Program-made: the position numbers and the translations under genes | DNA from: Taxillus chinensis | Lineage: Eukaryota; Streptophyta; Magnoliopsida; Santalales; Loranthaceae | Reading direction: 5' to 3' | Length of the DNA: 64,000 nt | Assembly: GCA_023512835.1 (NCBI GenBank) | Contig: CM042089.1 | Span: 26,478,440 to 26,542,439 of the forward strand | Shown here: positions 21,860-33,793 of the stretch, piece after piece | Layout of the letters: the number at the start of each line of letters is the position of its first letter | Numbering within the stretch: the stretch's first letter is position 1 | The notes under the pieces: model-generated | Seen by the model: only the letters and a program-made list of their open reading frames with translations | What the model was told of the DNA's origin: nothing | Database searches by the model: none

Positions 21860-22720
21860 GAAGTTGTCACAAAGTTATTTAAGTCTGGTAACTCGACGAC
21901 TTGAAGGTTCGAAGGGTTGAAGAGTCGAAGTCTAAAGAAGAGAAAACTATTAATCCATGAGATGATAGATGACTCGGAGACTCAAAGAGTCAAATAAGTC
22001 ATAGTTAGAAACTGACAGTAAAATAAGCGACCCGAAGACCTGAAGATCGTGAAATTGAAGTGTCAAAGAAAATGCCCCAATGAAAGCTAACAAACCATAG
22101 TTAACACTAGATTCAGAGACTCAAGAGTCAAAGGGTTGAAGATACTCAATCACAGAATCTGTTAACACATAACAATTCTAAGACTCGAAAACTCGAATAT
22201 CAAAAAGTCAAGATGGTAGAACTTGAGGAACTGACAGGACATAAAATGTAATTAAGACTCGAAGACTCAAAGAGTCATAGACTTAAAGAGATGAAGAGTC
22301 GAAGATAGTTAAATAGTAGAATTTGTCATTTTATAAATAAGGCTAAGACTCGTAAACTTGAAAGGCGAAGAGCTGAAGACGCGAAGAGTCAAAGACTTAG
22401 CTCATAATATATTGTAATCAGCTAAGCGAAATGCACGAAGAGTCAAAGACTTGAAGAGTTGTAGAGGCCAAGACTCGTAGAGTCTAAGACTCATCATACA
22501 TTCGTAGACCCGAAGAATCAAAGGTCATAGAACGTCTTAGTCACTTTAGGCGAATTGAGTGACTTGAAGGAAAAGAGTCGAAGACTCGTAGCACAAGAGA
22601 ACGAGTAGAAATTAAGTTAACTCTTTATGACGATTCTAAGAGTCGAAGACTCAAATATAATAAAGTGTATTACATGACTTAACCTAAACTAATATATGCC
22701 ACGAAGAGTCGAAGACTCAT
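21860..22720. repeat. Degenerate array of a short GACTCGAAG motif
   Basis: Dozens of variants of GACTCGAAGA, AAGAGTCGAAGAC and AGACTCAAAGAGTC occur with irregular spacing. Many units are palindromic around GAGTC/GACTC. No frame stays open. It resembles an eroded minisatellite and recalls the TCGA blocks of family-A LTRs, but no LTR sequence flanks it clearly. Confidence 0.6.
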
Positions 22721-23484
22721 AGGATCTAACGTTGTCGATGCCAGAAGCATCATTGCATATAACTATAAGGCTTGACCCAAATCTTCGAGTCACCAAATCT
22801 TCGAGGCACCAGATCTTCGAGTCACCTACCTTTGAAGTAAACTCACAACACTTAATATTAACACTTAACGATATCATTAACTAGGATTTGTGTAATTTGA
22901 TTGTGTCATTCTGAACAGTCAAACGTATTTATTGTTACAGTTATTATTGCAATTATTATCGACGGCAAATTTGGGATATGATTTTCTTAAACGGGACGAG
23001 TTCGGAATAGGGATGACCCGTTTCAAACCCGTCCTATTGACATCCCTAAAGTGAGACTATCACATTTACCCCCACACTTATCTTTGTGTACTATCATAAT
23101 CCTTCCAAAATATATTTTTCTTTTCTGTGTAAAAGTTTGTGCACAAACTGTACATAAGAAGGGACAATTGTCTGCTTTTATTTTGTCTGAACAGGACCTT
23201 TAGTTAAACTAAGATTTTTTTAAGGTGAATTTATTGAAAAAAAAGTTTAATGGTTCATTGAAAATCTCAAAAATAAAATATAAGTAAATATAAAAATTGT
23301 CATAAAACATAAAGAGTTATTAAATAAAATAAAGTGAGGCTCCTTTAAAAAACTAAATTTCAAAGATTTAAACAATTTTTTTTTTGAAATTTACGTTTTG
23401 TTAAAACAAACTTATAAATATCTTTGCATATATCCAATTGTAAATCTTTATTTTTCTACTTAAAAAGGAAGATTTTTTTATCAC
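22721..23484. other. AT-rich DNA without recognised features
   Basis: No open frame or repeat of note. The last 15 bases before 23485 are T-rich and mark the truncated 5' end of the LINE. Confidence 0.45.
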
Positions 23485-23640
23485 AGCTCCCCCTCTTATA
23501 TTTGAGTCTTCCGTTGGGGGCCTCTTTTAAGACCACAGCTATTTGGGAGCCTATTATTGAGCGGATGGAGCATCGTTTAGCAGGGTGGTAGCGTATTTAC
23601 CTCTCCAAGGGAGGTCGGCTCACTTTGATTTGGAGCACCC
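23485..23640 (+). pseudogene. LINE reverse transcriptase fragment, left part
   Basis: The frame encodes LPLGASFKTTAIWEPII, then RLAGW, then RIYLSKGGRLTLIWSTL, with one stop. It matches the RT thumb of the second LINE at 60246-62327. It is interrupted after TGGAGCACCC by the chromovirus and continues at 36265. Its 5' side is truncated, as is usual for LINE copies. Confidence 0.85.
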
Positions 23641-26039
23641 TGTCACGCCCCCGAATTCCAGGGAACCCGGAACCGGGTACATGACTTTCCCTTGCCCGCA
23701 CCCGATAGGTCAAGGGGTTGGCGACTAGCACCAATGGAGACTACACCGCGGGTGCTGTCTCAAATATGTAACCCTGTACAGTCATACATCAAGGGTAATC
23801 TTGTACTTTCCCATATATCATCATACATATAATGAGTCAAACAGTCATACAAACATCACATCATACAGTATGCAAATACAACTGTCCACGGACCCCTGTC
23901 CGGGATATCACATAAAACACTACAGAATATAAGTGTATCATACATCAGAGTAGTGAGCGTCCTCCTGGAAGAAAGTCCTCCACTAGTCTCGGGTCACACC
24001 TGAAAAGGGTAAACAACAAGTAGGGGTGAGCGACAAGCTCAGTAGGTGACCCCAAAACTCCACATCATGCAACACATATATGTCTATACTATATGTTCAG
24101 TGTACTCGTGCACCGTGTAGTGTGCACAATCATCAGGACTCAGCCTGCAAATAAACATCAGGACTCAGCCTGCCCACACAGGACAACTTGTCCACGATCC
24201 TCCATGGGATCCCAGCTCAGGGCACTCAGCCCTAGCTCCACGAGCTCAACGGCTCAACTCAGGCCTTAGCCTGTCCACAACGCAATATGCTCGGCCACAG
24301 TCGCCACACAGGCCTGCTATCGGTGCATATGCCTGCCACGTCAACCACATAGCACCATCGGTGCATCACGGTGAGAACCCAAACAAGTCACGGAGTCCAT
24401 GCCCCAATACCTCACACCAATATACTAACATGAGTATGGCAAATCATTCTCAACATTTCCTTTGGAACTGTAGCCAGTCTTCACAAGTAAATCCTCAATC
24501 CTTGATTTATGAAGGAAGTACCCATAGTAGCTATTTTCTTGAAATCAAAAGTCCCGGCATTGGGTTCCCATATCATAAGTAAGATAATCTAATTTTTTGG
24601 GATTTTTCTGAGATGTCTAACCCCACTTTCCAAAAATTCACCACTACGAACTTTTGGGTTTTTTTCGAGATTTTACACTAAATCCCAATTTTCACATTTT
24701 GAAATAGTAGGAATTAATTTTTCTAGTATTTTTCTTTGAATCCAAATGGGGGGTATTTCGTTATTTACATTGTAACTTAAGTATAGTACTTGGTATAGGT
24801 TGCAATGTAAATAGGTCCAGCCCAGTGCTGTACAATGTCCAGTTACACTGCAGAACTTGCGACTCGTAGCTGCGGAATGCGGAGCTGCAGCACGCCTCGA
24901 AGACTCGAAGCGAGGCTACGACCTTCGACCTACGAGGCTACGAACTTCGACCCTTCGACTACGAACTACGGGTCTACGAACTACAACCCTACGACCTTCG
25001 AACTACGAGGCTACGAACCTTCGAGCTACAAACTACGGGTCTATAAACTATGACCCTACGATCCTGGATCTTCGACCCTTCGACCCAGAACTTTGGATTT
25101 TCGTCAGTTCGACCCAGTAACGCGTCCAGGGTAATGTTCATCGTCGTTTTTGCCTGTTCTTCATCTGGAATCAACACAGCAACCCCCAGACACTCACAAA
25201 CACGCATTCTATGCAACAGACTGCGATATTTACCTTAAAATGCATCCAGAACGCCTCTAAATCGCACAGAAACAACAGAAACACATATAAAATTCCAGAA
25301 CTCTAGATCTAAACCCAGAATTTCATGGTTGACTTATCAACCCTCATGAAAAACACAATTAATCAACCCCAAAATCACAGAAATATATATCCACAATGAT
25401 ATAAAACAATTCTTAACCATAAATCTTATGCTAAACGATTAGATCTAACCCAAAATTGATTTTCCCCAAATTCTAGGGTTCATGCTCAATTTCATAAATC
25501 ATGATAAATTCGTGCAAATCCAAAACAAGAGAGAGATAAGAAGTTCAAGGACACCTACTTGAAGTGAATCTTCGAGCTCCATGAACCCAAATCGCCCCAA
25601 ATCGCCAAAGCCTCCAAGCTCTCTCAAGCTCTCTCTCTCTCAACGCACAAACGTGAAACGTAAAGTGAAAGCTTCTTCCTCTTTTTTTTCCTGCTATTTA
25701 TATTTCTGCAATCAACTGACCTAGTCAACCATTGACCCAGTCCCAACACAAAAATTGACCTCTAAGGCCCCGGATTACAAATTGAGTCAAACTACAATCA
25801 AAACGCTCGAAATGACGAGCACAACACTAAACAGATATTATTACACCCAAATGACTGCCCAAACGCAAAGTCAACCAATAAACCCCGAAAAGTCAACAAT
25901 CGGGTCAAATGGGGCCCCGACTCGAAATCGGGCCCAAGTACAGTCAAAATGCTCACATCGACGACTACACTACCGTCCAGATAGTTACATTCCCATAGAA
26001 TGACTATCTCTCAAAACTACCCAAATACGAGTCTTTACA
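23641..26039 (-). mobile_element. 3' LTR of the family-A chromovirus
   Basis: It runs TGTCACGCCC to TCTTTACA on the + strand, 2399 bp. It includes the palindrome (24763-24812), a TCGA/CTACGA repeat block (24880-25120), a six-unit CT tract (25629-25640) and a TATTTATATTT promoter box near 25695, read leftward. Confidence 0.95.
24880..25120. repeat. TCGA / CTACGA repeat block in LTR copy 3
   Basis: Irregular 8-14-base units such as CTACGACCTTCGA, CTACGAGGCTACGAAC and CTACGGGTCTACGAAC fill the block. The copy in the 5' LTR at 35040-35280 has nearly the same array with an added CTACGAGG unit. Confidence 0.8.
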
Positions 26040-26040
26040 T

Positions 26041-26053
26041 CCTCCCCACCTTA
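26041..26053 (-). other. Polypurine tract of the family-A element
   Basis: The - strand reads AAGGTGGGGAGGA directly before TGTAAAGACTC, the start of the 3' LTR. Confidence 0.9.
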
Positions 26054-26289
26054 GGACTTTTCGTCCTCGAAAATAAAACACATGCCCAAAGGACATAGCA
26101 AAATTTAAGCTCAATGTCCCAACAAAAAAACATAAAACATGATCACCGATCACACATGTGCAAGGCAATGCACAACAAGCCAAACAGAACCCACATTGGG
26201 CACAAGATCCAACAATAACGAGCTAAACCACATCTCAAACAACATATGCAAAACAAATGCATAAAATATAACTCATACCTCAGGGAAGG

Positions 26290-27220
26290 TCCTCACATCC
26301 TCCCCACCTTGGGACTGATCATCCTCGAACAACTTAGGATGAAGAACCCGCATCTGGCTTTCTTTCTCCCAAGTCTGCTCCTCCATGCCTCGGTGTCGCC
26401 ATAGTACCCGAACTAGTGGGATCGTCTTGCCTCACAAGACCTAGTCCCGCCTGTCCAAAATCTGTGCCGGCATCTCAACAATGGCACCATCATCAGCCAA
26501 GTCTATCTCGCGATAGTCCAACACATGAGAAGGATCAGGGTGATACCGCCTCAACTGAGACACACGAAACACATCATGTACTCGCGCCAACTCTGGTGGC
26601 AAAGCTAATCGGTAAGCCACTGCGCCCACGGTGGCAACAATCTCAAATGGCCCCACAAAACGAGGAGAAATTTTGGATCCACGCCCAAACCTTCGATGCA
26701 CTCGACGCGGTGAAACCCACAAAAATACACGGTCACCCACCTCAAACTGCAAAGGTCGACGCCTCTGGTCCGCATAGGACTTCTGCCTACTCTGCGCTGT
26801 CAACATGCGCTGTCAAATCAGCTGTACTATCTCTGTAGTCTCTCAAACCATATCGGGACCGAGAACTGCTGTCTCCCCCGTCTGTATCCAACACAAGGGT
26901 GATCTACAAGGCCGCCCATATAGCGCCTCATACGGAGCCATCCCAATCGTGGCCTGATAACTGTTGTTGTAAGAGAACTCCACCAAAGGAAGGTGAGTCT
27001 CCCAACAACCTCCAAAATCTAGGACACAAGCACGCAACATATCCTCGAGCGTCTGAATCGTCCGCTCCGAGTGACCGTCTGTCTGCAGATAAAAGGCTGT
27101 ACTAAGATTCACTAGTACCCAAAGCTCGCTGCAACTGTCTCCAAAACTGAGAGGTGAACCTTGCATCCTGATCAGATACAATAGACAATGGGACTCCATG
27201 CAACCGCACAATAACATCAA
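26290..27220 (-). pseudogene. Integrase C-terminal half and chromodomain-type tail
   Basis: The - strand encodes the end of the integrase core with the catalytic Glu retained in DGHSERT, though the preceding HP motif is changed to [13 protein letters not shown] and the GPY/F module PRFVGPFEIVATVGAVAYRL follow. Then come SQLRRYHPDPSHVL, a PAQILDRRD segment and, in a shifted frame near 26440-26290, the end of the chromodomain. Breaks are a stop near 26840 and a frameshift near 26440. The order and wording match the chromodomain end at 8177-8391. Confidence 0.88.
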
Positions 27221-27957
27221 TATACCTCTGTCCCAAAGTCCTCACTGGGTCTGTCTCTCGAATCGGAATAAAATGTGCCGATTTGGTCAATCGGTCGACA
27301 ACTACCCATATCGTGTCGTGTCCCCTGGAACGAGGAAGTCTAGTGACAAAATCCATGGTCACATGGTCCCATTTCCACTCTAGCACTGGCAATGACTGCA
27401 ACTCACCAGCTGATCTCAAGTGCTCTGCCTTGACTTGCTGACAGGTCAAACACCTCCTCACAAAATCAGCAACGACCTTCTTCAGGCCTGGCCACCAAAA
27501 CTGCCTCCTCACGGCATGGTACATCTTGGTCCCACCAGGATGTACAGCTAACCTCGACTGGTGAAATTCCCGAAGAACCTCCTCCTGAAGAGAAGTGGAA
27601 ACTATCAGGCGACCCCTATACCTCAATATATGCTCAGCATCCTCAGTCCAATCAGAAGATGTCTGCCCAGTCTGAATCCTGTCCCTGATGACCTCACAAT
27701 CAACGTCCCCCAGCTGATCCTCTATGATTCTACGCTGTAACTCAGGGACTGCGACGACAACACTGAGGGTCCCTCGCCCCTCGCTGGTCACCATCTAGCA
27801 ACCTCATCACTGCCAACTGACCCATCATCTCCCATTCCTTAATGGCACAATGGGCCACCACGGCCCTGCTCTTCCTACTCAGAGCATCTGCCACCACATT
27901 ACCCTTCCCAGGGGTATACATCATATCAAACCGAACCCGCCGCAGTACTCCACCCAC
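27102..27957 (-). pseudogene. RNase H end, integrase zinc finger and core
   Basis: YTPGKGNVVADALSRKSR closes RNase H. After a spacer, the HHCC zinc finger (His near 27542 and 27518, Cys near 27452 and 27443) is followed by WKWDHVTMDFVT (first Asp) and SIVSDQDARFTS (second Asp). Frames change near 27770 and again near 27110, separating the third acidic residue from the first two. Confidence 0.9.
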
Positions 27958-27962
27958 CGCCT

Positions 27963-28742
27963 CTACCTAAGGTTCAGGTCTCGCTGAGAGAAGATATACT
28001 GCAAGCTCTTGTGGTCCGTATACACCACAAACTTCTCCCCAAGGAGATAATGCTGCCAGCTCTTAAGTACAAAGATCACTGCAGCCAACTCCAAATCATG
28101 CGTGGGATAGCTCTGCTCATGTGGTCTCAACTGCCTAGATCCGTAAGCAATCACCTGCCGAGTCTGCATCAACACACAACCAAGTCCCACCCTGGAAGCA
28201 TCACAATACACCTCTAAAGGTACACCCTCCTGTGGAAGAATCAAGATAGGTGCTGAGGTCAATCGTGCCTTCAGCTCCATGAAAGCACTCTCACATGCAT
28301 CATACCAAACGAAAGGAACTCCCTTCCTAGTCAGGTTCGTCATAGGAGCTGCCAACCTGGAAAAATCCTCCACAAACCTCCGATAGTAGCCTACCAAACC
28401 AAGGAAGCTACGAATCTCAAACACATTCTTGGGCCTCTTCCACGACATGACTGCCTCAATCTTCTTAGGATCCACTGTGATACCCTCCGAAGATACCACA
28501 TGCCCCAAGAAGTGCACCTGTTGCAACCAGAAGTCACATTTCGTGAACTTCGCGTACAACCGATGCTCTCGCAAGGTCTGCAACACAACCTGCAAATGCT
28601 CCTCATGCTCCCTCTTGGTCGCTGAATAGACCAAAATATCGTCGATAAACACCACAACGAACATATCTAAATATGGAGCAAACACTTGGTTCATCAATCC
28701 CATAAACACTGCTGGAGCATTCGTGAGCCCAAATGGCATCAC
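27963..28742 (-). pseudogene. Reverse transcriptase palm to RNase H
   Basis: A 259-codon open stretch encodes [12 protein letters not shown], the catalytic FIDDILVYS motif (near 28640), the [10 protein letters not shown] and [16 protein letters not shown] motifs, then RNase H ([29 protein letters not shown]). It ends in a TAG that replaces CAG in the DLNLRQ motif, a C-to-T type change. A one-base deletion near 28790 puts it out of frame with the upstream RT half. Confidence 0.92.
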
Positions 28743-30776
28743 AAGCCACTCATAGTGCCCATAGCGACAACTGAATGCAGTCTTAGGATATCTGCCTCCC
28801 TAACCCTCAACTGATGGTATCCAGATCTCAAGTCTATATTGGAAAACCATCTCGCACCTCGAAACTGATCGAACATGTCATCGATCCTCGACAATGGATA
28901 CCTGTTCTTCATAGTCACCTGGTTCAGGTTCCGGTAGTCTATACACAGCCGAAGTGAACCATTTGCCTTCTTGGCGAACAACACTGGAGCGCCCCACGGT
29001 GAGCTACTCCGCCTGATAAAGCCTCGTGCCAATAAGTCATCTATCTGTCTCTTGAACTCTCTAAGCTCTGTTGGTGCCATCCTGTAGGCCGCTAACCTAA
29101 TCGGTGTTGTCCCTGGCAACAACTCGATCGAAAACTCTACCTCCCTCACGGGTGGCAAACTGACCAAGTCCTCGGGAAACACATCCGGGAACTGATCTAC
29201 GATGGGTGGCAAAACAGCCTTCCCCTCTCTCCTCCTGTCAACTAACGTCAAAATGGCTAACTGGTGGGTCACATCACCCCACCCATGCCTCAAAGGTCCC
29301 AACCTGCATGCCTCCTCGGTCCACTCACCCACAAAGACACCCCGCGTGCCCTCTGGTGTGAGGAATGTCACATGCCATCGAAAACAATCAATCTTGGCCT
29401 CCACGGAGACCAACCAATCCATACCAAGGATAACATCAAAATCATCTAACTCCATGATATACAAATCACACAACAGGTTAACACCCCCAAGTGTTACCTG
29501 ACAAGCACGACAAATACTCTCAAGTATCACAATTCCACCCAAAGGTGAAGCAACCAACAGAGACTGACTCACTGTCTCCTGGTCTAACTCTAATCCAACC
29601 ACCGTAGCATACGAAATAAAAGAATGGGTAGCACCAGTATAAATCAAAACTGAACAAATAGTATGAGAAATGATGATGGTACCTCTCACCACTGAAGGTC
29701 CTGCTCCTGCCTCATCCACTGGTGGAACCTCTGCCTCTCTACTGGTGAGGGCAAAAGTCCTCCCTCGTGGTCCACTGCCACTAGCCTGGCCCATTGGGGC
29801 CTTGCCCCGCTGATCAACATGACCCTGTGCCTCCCGCTGAGGCTGCTGCACCGCAGGTCGCGTCTGCGTGCTCGTGCCTGGCGCACCGACCTCTCGAGAT
29901 GGAGCCCCACTCCTCTGTCCCTGCTCTCTCGGACGAGGGCCTACACTGCTGGTCGAGCTAAGGGTAACACATTCCCTAGCTCCATGTCCCACCTTCCCGC
30001 ATCGGAAGCAGGTCATCTTTTTCCTTGGGCAGTCTCTCGAGACATGCCCGGTCAAACCACAACTCCAACAGGTACCTGGCCTCCTACTAGCTAAACTCTC
30101 ACGGGGTCCCACTGCCTGGCTGGAAACCCTCTGCACCTGCCTCCTCTCCGGATGAGCGGCACTGCTCTTCCCACTCTGCCTCTTCTTGCTCGGACCAGCC
30201 GAACCGCCCGGCCTCTGGGCTCTCGCCTGATCCTGACCTCGCTCAATAATGAGTGCCTTGTCAACCGCCTCCCGGTAGCTGGTCAACTGCATCGGTTCCA
30301 GCTGTCTTTTCAGAGATGGCCCCAAGCCCTGAATGAAGTCCTGCGTCTTCCGGCCTTTCTTTTCCCTAGCCTCCAGAGCAAACCGCCCCAAATCTGTGAA
30401 GGCTTGCACATACTCCCCCACAGTCATGCTACCCTGCATAATACTCTCTACGTCGAGCATACTGCAACGAGCTAGGAAAATACTCCCCAAAGAAGCGCTC
30501 AACAAACTCTCTCCAGCTCATCTGACTGCCATGGATAGCTCTAGTGGATTCCCACCACCTGCGTGGGATCCCCAACAAATAGTGCGTCGCCACTCGCACC
30601 CGCTCCTCATCTGGCACCCCAATCATCTCAAAGATGTCCTCTGTCCATCTAATCCAGTCCTCGGCTACCTCAGGCCGTGAACCATCCTCAAAAGTCCTGG
30701 GTGTATGTTTCAAAAACTGTGCAGCCCAATCCACTCCTCGTCGTGCTGGCTCTATCACGACCTCCTGCTAGTGCAC
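28739..30776 (-). pseudogene. gag (matrix/capsid end, nucleocapsid), protease and first half of RT
   Basis: The capsid region includes RRGVDWAAQFLKHTP and RRWWES, then breaks by frameshift near 30450. The next 588 codons encode [16 protein letters not shown], two CCHC zinc knuckles (about 30070-30029 and 30010-29969), a basic linker, protease and RT up to [11 protein letters not shown]. The protease motif is [12 protein letters not shown], with Tyr (codon 29641-29639) where the catalytic Asp belongs. RT motifs [18 protein letters not shown] and [14 protein letters not shown] are intact. The frame is lost near 28790. Confidence 0.93.
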
Positions 30777-31255
30777 TGTAAAGACTCGTATTTGGGTAGT
30801 CTTGAGAGATAGTCATTCTATGGGAATGTAACTATCTGGACGGTAGTGTAGCCGTCAATGTGAGCATTTTGACTGTACTTGGGCCCGATTCCGAGTCGGG
30901 GCCCCGTTTGACCCGATTGTTGACTTTTCGGGGTCTATTGGTTGACTTTGCGTTTGAGCGGTCATTTGAGTGTACTAATATCTGTGTAGTATTGTGCTCG
31001 TCATTTCGAGCGTTTTGACTGTAGTTTGACTCAATTTGGAGTTCGGGACCTCGGAGGTTAATTATTGACTGGGTCAATGGTTGACTAGGTCAGTTGACTG
31101 GCAAAAATATAAATAGGGGAAAGAGAGCTTCCACGTTACGTTTCAGCATTTCACGTTTCTGCGTTGGAGAGCTTAGAGAGAGAAAGAGAGAAGGAAGCTT
31201 GGAGGCCTTGGCGATTTGGGGCGTTTTGAGCTCGTTCAAGCATCAAGAATCATTC

Positions 31256-31264
31256 CAGGTAGGT
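31256..31264 (+). promoter_or_regulatory. CAGGTAGGT motif in LTR leader
   Basis: It matches a 5' splice-site consensus and lies 65 bases after the GA tract. It is shared with three other LTR leaders. Confidence 0.4.
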
Positions 31265-31554
31265 GTTCCATTGATTCTTCACCCTTTTCTTGCTGTTTTT
31301 TTGGATTAACATGTAAGAATTTGATGAAATCATGCAAATTCGTGTTGAACCCTAGAATTTGGGGAAAAACCAATTTTGGGTTGAATCTTGTATTTAAATG
31401 CGTTCTGAGGGGTAAGACGTGATTTAAAACCTAATATATAGTATTAGGTATGAGTTTTATGAGATTTCGGGTTGAATCCAGACGAGAAACAGGTGAAAAA
31501 CGATGATGAACAGTAACTGTCGTGAACTGGGTAGAGAACAGCCGATGAGATCGA

Positions 31555-31860
31555 CTGGAAATTGAAAATTTCGAATGTGCGATTTCGAAGGTTCGAAGGT
31601 TCGAAGGTAGGTTCGATGTAGTGTAATTTCGAGTGTCGATCGTGAAATTTTCGAGTGTCGTTTCGAAGGTTTGAAGGTACTTCGAAGGGAGTTTCAAGGC
31701 GTTCATGGGTACTTCAAGGTAGTTTTCGAAGGTAGTTCGAGTGTAGGTTCGAGAGTCGAAGGCAGTCCGAAAAGAGATTCGAAAATACAGATTCGAAATG
31801 CAGATTCGAAATGCAGATTCGAAAATGTAGTTTCACTGGCAGATTCGAAATACAGTTTGA
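31555..31860. repeat. TTCGAA repeat block in the solo LTR
   Basis: Two motif zones occur: GGTTCGAAGGTAGTTCGA-like units, then three or more copies of GCAGATTCGAAATACA-like units. It occupies the same LTR position as the blocks at 1950, 11340, 24880 and 35040 but uses different units. Confidence 0.8.
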
Positions 31861-33033
31861 CTGGACTGGACCTATTTACATTGCAACCTATACCCATCTA
31901 CACATTTAAGTATTTACTTAAGTTACAATGTAAATAACGAAATACCCCCCATTTGGATTCAAAGAAAAATACTAGAAAAATCAATTCCCACTATTTCAAA
32001 ATGTGAAAATTGGGTTTTAGTGTAAAATTTCGGAAAAACCCAAAAGTTCGTAGTGGTGAATTTTTGGAAAGTGGGGTTAGACGTCTCAGAAAAATCCCCA
32101 AAAATCAGATTATCTTATTTATGCTATGGGAACCCAATGCCGGGACTTTTGATTTCAAGAAAATAGGCATTATGGGTACTTCCTTCATAAATCAAGGATT
32201 GAGGATTTACTTGTGAAGACTGGCTACAGTTCCAAAGGAAATGTTGAGAATGACATGCCATACTAATGTTAGTATGTTGGTGTGAGGTATTGGGGCATGG
32301 ACTCCGTGACTTGTTTGGGTTCTCACCGTGATGCACCGATGGTGCTATGTGGTTGACGTGGCCAGGCATATGCACCGATGGCGGGCCTGTGTGGCGACCG
32401 TGGCCGGGCATATTGCGCGTGGACAAGCTATGGCCTGAGTTGAGCCGTTGAGCTCGTGGAGCTAGGGCCGAGTGCCCCGAGTTGGGATCCCATGGAGGAT
32501 CGTGGACAAGTTGTCCTGATATTTGTTGCGGCCGAGTCCCGATGTTTGTGCACACTACACGGTGCACGAGTACACTGAGCATATAGTATATACTTATATG
32601 TGTTGCATGATGTGGAGTGTTAGGGTCACCTACTGAGCTTGTCGCTCACCACTACTTGTTGTTTACCCTTTTCAGGTGTGACCCGAGACTAGTGGAGGAC
32701 TTTCTTCCAGGAGGACGCCCACTACTCGATGTATGATACGATTATATTCTCGTATTGTTTTATGTGATATCCCGGACATGGGTCCAGTGGACGATTGTAT
32801 TTGCATACCGTGATGTGATGTCTGTATGACTGTTTGACTCTTTGTATGCATGATGATATATGGGAAAGTACAGGATTACCCTTGATGTATGACTGTACAG
32901 GGTTGCATATTTGAGACAGTACCCGCAGTGTAGTCTCTATTGGTGCTAGTCACCAACCCCTTGACCTTTCGGGTGCGGGCAAGGGGAAGTCATGTACCCG
33001 GTTCCGGGTTCCCTGGAATTCGGGGGCGTGACA

Positions 33034-33314
33034 TGCACATCCTGCACCACCCTCGCCTCCTGCTGTTGAGGCTGTGGTGGCTGCTGAGGCTGCTGTTGCC
33101 TCTTCAGCTCATCCACCTCTCTAGCCATATCCCTCATCGAGCCCTGCATACCCTGCATGGCCTCCTGCAACTGAATCAACACCTGAGCCAAATCAGGTCC
33201 CACAACGGGAGCTGACGATCTCTGCTGCGGGCTCTGTTGCCCCTGGTGCCCCGACTCTATCGTGGGCTCCTCTGCCGGGCCTTGGTTTCGGATAGCTCTC
33301 TTCGGTGGTGCCAT
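33034..33314 (-). pseudogene. gag N-terminus of the family-A element
   Basis: The start codon at 33314-33312 opens MAPPKRAIRNQGPAEEP, a typical chromovirus gag start, followed by a glutamine/proline-rich stretch with QEAMQGMQGSMRDMAREV. The frame runs into the solo LTR at 33033 and continues in phase at 30776. Confidence 0.85.
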
Positions 33315-33778
33315 CACACTGGCCACAACAACAAATAACAAACAATCAATAGCACAAACAGCCATCAAAGGCAAAACCGACTTGTAGGTTCTCACCACAC
33401 GACCCATAGGTCCATACCATACATATAGCATCATGTCCCCCATCAGGGTACACTACACGACCCGTAGGTCCACAACCATGCATATAGCATCGTGTCACCC
33501 CTCAGGATACACCACAATCAAGTCCTGGATCTCACGGCCACGTGCCATCCTGGCACCACATACAAGTACATCACACACAAAGACAATCTAGTGCCCAATA
33601 TGCACACAATCATACCACTAGCAATGCACCTTATGTATGCTCCTAGGATAATCTAACTGACACCAACATAACCTAGAATACCTGTAACGACTGCGTTGAT
33701 CAGGCACCCTCCCTACAGTTTTCCAAGTCACATGGAATTAGTTAACCACCCCTCACTAACCTAGGTCCACTAGACCAT
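33315..33778 (-). other. 5' untranslated leader of the family-A element
   Basis: Between primer-binding site and gag ATG. It holds two tandem copies of a unit containing CATATAGCATC and ACACGACCC..AGGTCCA (near 33400 and 33450). Confidence 0.55.
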
Positions 33779-33790
33779 GCTCTGATACCA
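33779..33790 (-). other. Primer-binding site (initiator tRNA-Met type)
   Basis: The - strand reads TGGTATCAGAGC three bases after the 5' LTR end, the standard complement of the 3' end of plant initiator methionine tRNA. Confidence 0.93.
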
Positions 33791-33793
33791 ACT

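Larger units (their letters stand above)
30777..33033 (+). mobile_element. Family-A solo LTR inside gag of the family-A element
   Basis: It runs TGTAAAGACTCG to GGGGGCGTGACA, 2257 bp, oriented opposite to the host element. Perfect target duplications TGCAC lie at 30772-30776 and 33034-33038. The distance between the gag pieces on each side, minus the LTR and one duplication, is a multiple of three, so gag was open when it was hit. The palindrome (31874-31935), TTCGAA-type repeat block (31555-31860), GA tract (31171-31192) and CAGGTAGGT motif (31256-31264) are all present. Confidence 0.96.

Noticed and set aside
21860..22720. CRISPR-like array of short direct repeats.
   Set aside because: Units are irregular, without constant spacers, and the DNA is plant nuclear.
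28739..30505. 588-codon open frame as a host zinc-finger gene.
   Set aside because: CCHC knuckles followed by protease and RT motifs, between LTRs with target duplications, show it is gag-pol.
33779..33790. Possible tRNA gene piece.
   Set aside because: Only the 12-base primer-binding site is present; no cloverleaf surrounds it.
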